Source: Thermoanaerobaculia bacterium (GTDB lineage: Bacteria; Acidobacteriota; Thermoanaerobaculia; Gp7-AA8). From it: DNA of 9,850 nucleotides. The DNA is taken from NCBI GenBank assembly GCA_023700825.1, contig JAMPYE010000134.1:1-9850 (forward strand). Direction: 5' to 3'. Made by a program: the position numbers and the translations under genes. Under the pieces are notes generated by a model. The model had not been told where the DNA came from, did not search any database, and was given only the letters and a program-made list of their open reading frames with translations. Below, piece after piece: positions 7,401-9,850 of this stretch; position 1 is the first letter of the stretch; every line of letters starts with the position of its first letter.

Positions 7401-8170
7401 GCGAGGCGCCACGCTCCCTTTGGCGTTCCGATCCAGAGCGTCCCGTCGCGGGTGACGGTGAGGCATCGGATCGTCCGGCCCGCGAGCACGGAGCCGTTCA
7501 CGCCGGCTCCGTCGACGAAGGTGATCTTGCCGCTCTCGGTGTCGAGCGCCTGCAGTCCGCTGTCGGTGCCGATCCAGAGGGTGGCGCCGTTTCCGACGGC
7601 GAGCGACCAGACGCGATCGTCGCGCAGCGCCGATCCCCCGGATCCGCGGCTGTTCCAGACGCGGATCGCTCCGGTCCTGCGGTCGAGCCTCGCGAGGCCG
7701 GCGCCGCGCGTGCCGATCCAGACTGCGTCGTCGGTCGGCAGCAGCGACTGCACGCGATTGTCGGGAAGCTGGTTCTCACCCCCTTCCGGCGATCGCCGGT
7801 AGTGGGTGACGGTCTCGGTCAGCGGGTCGAAGCGGTCGAGGCCGTCGCCCCACATGCCGATCCAGAGCGAGCCGTCGCTGTCGGGGACGATCCTGTTGAC
7901 GTCGTTCGACGCGACGCTGTTGGCGTCGCCGCTATCGTGGTCGTAAGTCCGGATCCTCTCGCCGTCCCAGCGCGCGAGGCCATCTTCGGTCGCGAACCAG
8001 ATGAAGCCGAGGCGGTCCTGCGCGACGCTGTAGACGTTTTCGTGCGGGAGGCCTTCCTCCATCCCGATCTGCTCGAAATGAAGGCGGTCAGCGGCGCCCC
8101 TCGCCTCGCCGGGAGTCAGCGTAACGGCGACGACGAGGCCGAGGACGAGTTTCCGCGCGCATCGATTCAC
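4442..8170 (-). CDS. Two-propeller sensor histidine kinase (Reg_prop/Y_Y_Y/GAF/HisKA/HATPase), no receiver
   Basis: This 1242-residue sensor kinase should autophosphorylate on His1020 in response to a periplasmic ligand. A signal peptide covers about residues 1-26. Fourteen repeats of the form LWIGT-x-GL-x-R-x-D follow (57, 102, 150, 198, 245, 291, 339, 387, 431, 480, 527, 574, 617, 662), enough for two seven-bladed propellers, then a Y_Y_Y domain (about 715-793), a membrane helix (798-818), a signalling coiled coil (820-860) and a GAF-like domain (860-1000). The kinase core has H-box AHDLRNPLG (1019-1027), N-box DNLLSNAVKYT (1136-1146), G1 EDNGQGL (1168-1174) and G2 GLGLAIV (1201-1207). Unlike the hybrid systems of Bacteroides it carries no receiver or DNA-binding domain, so it needs a separate response regulator, which is not in this window. 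The GTG start is the first available and gives a good signal peptide; no strong Shine-Dalgarno is seen. The last residues come from the heptamer array. Confidence 0.95.
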   Translation of the reverse strand: MNRCARKLVLGLVVAVTLTPGEARGAADRLHFEQIGMEEGLPHENVYSVAQDRLGFIWFATEDGLARWDGERIRTYDHDSGDANSVASNDVNRIVPDSDGSLWIGMWGDGLDRFDPLTETVTHYRRSPEGGENQLPDNRVQSLLPTDDAVWIGTRGAGLARLDRRTGAIRVWNSRGSGGSALRDDRVWSLAVGNGATLWIGTDSGLQALDTESGKITFVDGAGVNGSVLAGRTIRCLTVTRDGTLWIGTPKGAWRLAADRSTLTPLTLPAEPALVASGGVNTIHEDRGGVIWIGTMQEGLFRFDPSTGAVSHFVHDPMQSWSLGSNDVRWIYEDRSSLLWIATRGGGVSRIDLKPRKFTTWTWDASDPAGISARGVSTILGDASGALWVGTHDGLDRLDRGATTFQHHTTKDGAIPHGDVEVLVEDGAGRFWVGFFRAGLCLFDRASGKCGESWRAASPPTRALSDDSVRALLPARDGSLWIGTAAGLDRLDPQTGTIISFVNDPSNPASLSDSYVLSLHEDSRGRLLIGTDSGGLNLFDPVTKTFRSWKRSRSEGSPPSDRIREIFEARDGTIWVGTSNGLAAFDPERGTFRRLEPRPPLDSSNIQSLQEDDTGRLWVATASGLSVLDPKSGASRTYNAGDGLQGNIFFPGSSWRAADGRLYFGGAAGLSAFHPEGLPDNQAIPSVVITRVNVYAKPDKVTRPPWTLREVELEHDENFFAIEFAALDFTAPERNRYQFRLEGLSDEWVDAGPRRFANYTAIPPGRYTFRVRGSNNDGVWNAEGASLVIVVTPPFWETAWFRIALAALAIALFLAVIRLRTRTIELQKLALERVVEERTRDLRETTDRLATINSLVESINAEINFDRVLQMILGVTRFLHGVEIAIVFVYDKSSDLYRAKAALGWDPATVEEIALPADELERLYTAEADEVQKDVFLADRSAQSAAFLTLLTLRLRGPERVEGYLVFEAPIAKGGIAPHELELLVELRGHVLSAFMKAKVLEELERLNRSKNEFLGIAAHDLRNPLGVIVGWVTMVIDQLRRGNVDTERAAGQLEKARTAAASMARLVHDLLDISAIESGTISLERGDVDLGALIATTVANHEEAAARKGITLTAVDVEALPPVHADSVRIGEVLDNLLSNAVKYTQQGGTVRVSCEKLENEIVTHVEDNGQGLGEDDLKQVFRTFKKLSARPTGGETSTGLGLAIVKRIVEIHGGSIWVTSAKGQGARFSFTLPTRTSTEY

Positions 8171-8197
8171 AGCGTTGGTTTCCGGAAGTCGCCGGAA

Positions 8198-8203
8198 ATC
8201 ATA
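8198..8203 (-). promoter_or_regulatory. Candidate -10 box of the kinase gene
   Basis: TATGAT on the minus strand, one base from the TATAAT consensus, lies 27 bases before the GTG start in the most AT-rich stretch of the window. I find no good -35 hexamer at 16-18 bases, so this is a candidate only; an activator-dependent promoter would explain the missing -35. Confidence 0.35.
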
Positions 8204-8244
8204 GCAGCAAGGTCGTTTACCGATCCGTTGCAGAAAAACCGAGT

Positions 8245-8263
8245 GGTTAATCAGTTTTTAACC
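8245..8263. promoter_or_regulatory. Dyad GGTTAA-N7-TTAACC, candidate operator
   Basis: A perfect 6 + 6 dyad with a 7-base spacer stands about 75 bases upstream of the kinase start and about 40 bases upstream of the candidate -10 box. The symmetry and the local AT-richness in an otherwise GC-rich window fit a dimeric regulator site. The binding protein cannot be named from the sequence. Confidence 0.35.
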
Positions 8264-8294
8264 TTCACTCCCGATACTGACGATCAAACAGTTA

Positions 8295-8433
8295 GTGCTC
8301 GACCGAGAAACGAGGCTTGACAGCTCTCCAATACCTGGCCGCAATAAAGAGTCCACGAAATTCCGCAACACCGTCTCCCCCCGAGCCTACTCACCACAAC
8401 CACTTGTCAAGCCCTCGTTGCTCGGTCGAGCAC
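8295..8433. repeat. Long inverted repeat downstream of the methyltransferase gene
   Basis: The arms at 8295-8322 (28 bases, starting GTGCTCGACCGAG) and 8405-8433 (29 bases) are inverted complements with one mismatch and one single-base gap. They enclose 82 bases that are more AT-rich and C-rich than the surroundings and hold no open frame. AGTT occurs just outside both ends (8290-8293, one base from the arm, and 8434-8437), a possible but very short target duplication. The structure has none of the GNA hairpins of the two palindromic elements, so it is a different family. It begins 40 bases after the methyltransferase stop and could be a small non-autonomous mobile element or a bulky transcript end. 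Confidence 0.85.
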
Positions 8434-8473
8434 AGTTCTTCTGCCCGCCTCCCGTTCTGAATCCCCCCACAAC

Positions 8474-9241
8474 TCAGCGTCGCGCGACGACCACGAGGTC
8501 CTTCGAGGCTTCGCGGTCGAATTCGTCTCGCCCGTAAGAGCCGAGAAGGGCGACTTCGCGGAAGCCCGCGTGCCGGCAGGCTGACTCGACCTCGGTGCTT
8601 CGCCATCCTCGCAGCACGACGCGGCGCGCGTGGTTGACGCGCACCGGCTCGTTCTCGTCGTCGGGGTGAAGCTCGAGCGTCGTCGGGAAGAAGAGCACCG
8701 TGCCGTCGGCCTGCGGCGTCATGAGGCGGAGGAAGACGACCTCGCCGTTCTCCCCGTCGCGGAAGTTGAGTGGCAGGTGACGCTCGCCCTTGTCGAGGAT
8801 CCGGTCGTAGTTGAGGATCTGAAGCACGAACGGGGCTCCCTGCGCGAGAACCGAAGCGAGCCCTCCGAAGAACGACTCGATCTCCGCCGCAGTCGTCATG
8901 TGCGGGAGCACGTTGCCGAGGCAGATCGCGCCGCCGAACGGACCCTCGACGACCCCCGCGATCTTCCGGATATCACCTTCCACGAAGCTCGCGCCTTCCA
9001 CCGGGGGCGCTTCGCGCGCCTTCTCGAGCATCGACTCCGACGAGTCGACGCCGACGACCTCGAAGCCGCCCGAGGCGAGCAGCCGCGCGTGTTCTCCCGT
9101 GCCGCATCCGAGGTCGAGCAGGCGCCGGGGCGCCGCGTCGCGGAAGATCTCCTCGAAGAACGGCCCCTCGCGGCGAAGCCGTTCGGGCCACGCGATCATG
9201 CGGCGGTAGTCGACGCGCGAGTACTGGTCGTCGTTCGGCAT
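8474..9241 (-). CDS. Class I SAM-dependent methyltransferase
   Basis: This 255-residue soluble protein has the Rossmann-like methyltransferase fold. Motif I is LLDLGCGTGE (41-50), which binds S-adenosylmethionine; the acidic end of strand 2 is VGVDSSESML (63-72, Asp66 to the ribose); a motif II-like GDI follows at 89-91, and AICLGNVLPH (105-114) is strand 4. The C-terminal half (about 150-255) is beta-rich and probably shapes the acceptor site. The acceptor cannot be named; the length and motifs fit the broad Methyltransf_11/25 group of small-molecule enzymes. The ATG at 9241 is chosen because GGAGG lies 6 bases upstream and the Rossmann core follows at the usual distance. A longer frame reaching 9517 would overlap the preceding gene and is arginine-rich shadow sequence. 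It lies 59 bases after the sulfurase-like gene and is probably cotranscribed with it. Confidence 0.9.
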   Translation of the reverse strand: MPNDDQYSRVDYRRMIAWPERLRREGPFFEEIFRDAAPRRLLDLGCGTGEHARLLASGGFEVVGVDSSESMLEKAREAPPVEGASFVEGDIRKIAGVVEGPFGGAICLGNVLPHMTTAAEIESFFGGLASVLAQGAPFVLQILNYDRILDKGERHLPLNFRDGENGEVVFLRLMTPQADGTVLFFPTTLELHPDDENEPVRVNHARRVVLRGWRSTEVESACRHAGFREVALLGSYGRDEFDREASKDLVVVARR

Positions 9242-9247
9242 CTCGCT

Positions 9248-9252
9248 CCTCC
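9248..9252 (-). promoter_or_regulatory. Shine-Dalgarno GGAGG of the methyltransferase gene
   Basis: GGAGG on the minus strand followed by 6 bases and ATG at 9241. It fixes the start of the methyltransferase and argues against a longer N-terminus. Confidence 0.8.
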
Positions 9253-9300
9253 AGTCCGGCCCGCGGAGCGTCAGCAGCGACGCGGGACGGCGCAGCGATT

Positions 9301-9850
9301 CTACGCTGCGAAACGACGGAGGAAGTCGAGGAGACGGCAGAGGTCGGTGAAGGTCGAGCCCCATCCGAGCGACACGCGCACCGCGCCGGTCGCCGCGCCG
9401 AGGCACGAGCGGAAGTCGTGCTGGAGCGCCGCGGGACCGAGGTGGTCGAGACACGCCTCGATCCTGTCGCCGTCGAGCATGAGCGCAGCCTCGGCCGCGC
9501 CCGGATTGCAGAAGCACCCTGTGCGGATGGAGATGCCAGCCTCGGCGGCGCGCTCTTCGATGCTGTCCTGATCGAAGAGCTTCCCGGCGGCGTCGAAAAT
9601 GTTGAACGAGATCGTGCCGCCGCGCTTCGTCGAGGAGAGCGGGCCGTAGATTCGGACCAGCGGCCTGCCGTCGGCGTGGCGCAGGTCGGCGAGCTCGCCG
9701 AGGAGCCAGTCGGTCAGCATCGCGACGCGGTCGTGGATCGCGTCGCGCCCCGCCTTCTCGAGGAAGTCGAGCCCGGCGGCGACGGCGGGAATGTTGAGGA
9801 AGTCGAGCGTGCCGTCCTCGAAGCGCGCGGCCCCATCCGCGGGGATGTAG
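9301..9850 (-). CDS. PLP-dependent class V aminotransferase, molybdenum cofactor sulfurase/cysteine desulfurase-like (5' end beyond window)
   Basis: Only the C-terminal 182 residues are present. The frame continues above the ATG at 9720 to the window edge with clearly conserved sequence (FEDGTLDFLNIPAVAAGL), so that ATG is internal. Two landmarks match the NifS-like domain of eukaryotic-type molybdenum cofactor sulfurases (MOCOS/ABA3) better than IscS or SufS: the FEDGT block, and RTGCFCNPGA, which holds the candidate persulfide Cys pair. The ending, VRVSLGWGSTFTDLCRLLDFL, also resembles the RISFG-x-x-STFxD end of that domain. The PLP lysine lies outside the window. These enzymes take sulfur from cysteine and form an enzyme persulfide. 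Whether the acceptor here is a molybdenum cofactor is not shown: the protein ends right after the NifS-like domain, without a MOSC domain. It may be a plain desulfurase of the same clade. Confidence 0.85.
   Translation of the reverse strand, partial: YIPADGAARFEDGTLDFLNIPAVAAGLDFLEKAGRDAIHDRVAMLTDWLLGELADLRHADGRPLVRIYGPLSSTKRGGTISFNIFDAAGKLFDQDSIEERAAEAGISIRTGCFCNPGAAEAALMLDGDRIEACLDHLGPAALQHDFRSCLGAATGAVRVSLGWGSTFTDLCRLLDFLRRFAA

Noticed and set aside
8474..9517. Methyltransferase extended to a start at 9517 (347 residues)
   Set aside because: The extra 92 residues overlap the preceding gene and read as its shadow. The ATG at 9241 has GGAGG 6 bases upstream.
7226..9571. Plus-strand open frames at 7226-8320 and 8630-9571
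   Set aside because: They mirror the kinase propeller and the methyltransferase/sulfurase genes and show only GC-driven composition.
9301..9720. Sulfurase-like gene as a complete 139-residue protein from 9720
   Set aside because: Conserved family sequence continues in frame upstream to the window edge, so this Met is internal.

Overview
The window is GC-rich, and every gene I can support lies on the minus strand, so transcription runs from high to low coordinates. The gene set suggests a free-living Gram-negative bacterium: a signal-peptide histidine kinase with two large sensor propellers, a secreted TPR/DUF1579-type protein, and a polytopic GT-C-like membrane protein. Acidobacteriota (Thermoanaerobaculia or Vicinamibacteria type) is my best guess, but this is inference from gene style and base composition and not from a marker gene.

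Layout in transcription order: (1) 9850-9301, the C-terminal part of a fold-type I PLP enzyme closest to the NifS-like domain of molybdenum cofactor sulfurases. (2) 9241-8474, a class I SAM-dependent methyltransferase 59 bases downstream, with a strong Shine-Dalgarno sequence and probably in the same operon. (3) 8473-8171, a 303-base gap with a long near-perfect inverted repeat (8295-8433), a GGTTAA/TTAACC dyad and a candidate -10 box. (4) 8170-4442, a 1242-residue sensor kinase: signal peptide, 14 propeller repeats, Y_Y_Y domain, one membrane helix, GAF-like domain, HisKA and HATPase, with no receiver. (5) 4441-4218, an intergenic segment bounded by two inverted arrays of a heptanucleotide. 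(6) 4217-3210, a type I L-asparaginase (ansA) with all catalytic residues. (7) 3204-2971, a small unknown protein coupled to ansA. (8) 2959-2840, a palindromic element. (9) 2720-1842, a secreted TPR plus DUF1579-like protein. (10) 1838-1704, a second palindromic element of the same kind. (11) 1664-1, a GT-C-like membrane protein cut by the window edge.

The genes do not form one obvious pathway. The kinase's response regulator is not here, and ansA plus the small gene look like one transcription unit. The most unusual content is intergenic. Every gene block in the window has an inverted-repeat structure at or just after its 3' end, from at least three unrelated families. Two of these structures are built from six mini-hairpins that all close as C-GNA-G on one strand or the other, the class of unusually stable DNA triloop hairpins typified by GCGAAGC. 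A third family is a heptamer array that supplies the last codons and the stop of the kinase gene and reappears inverted just upstream of the ansA start.
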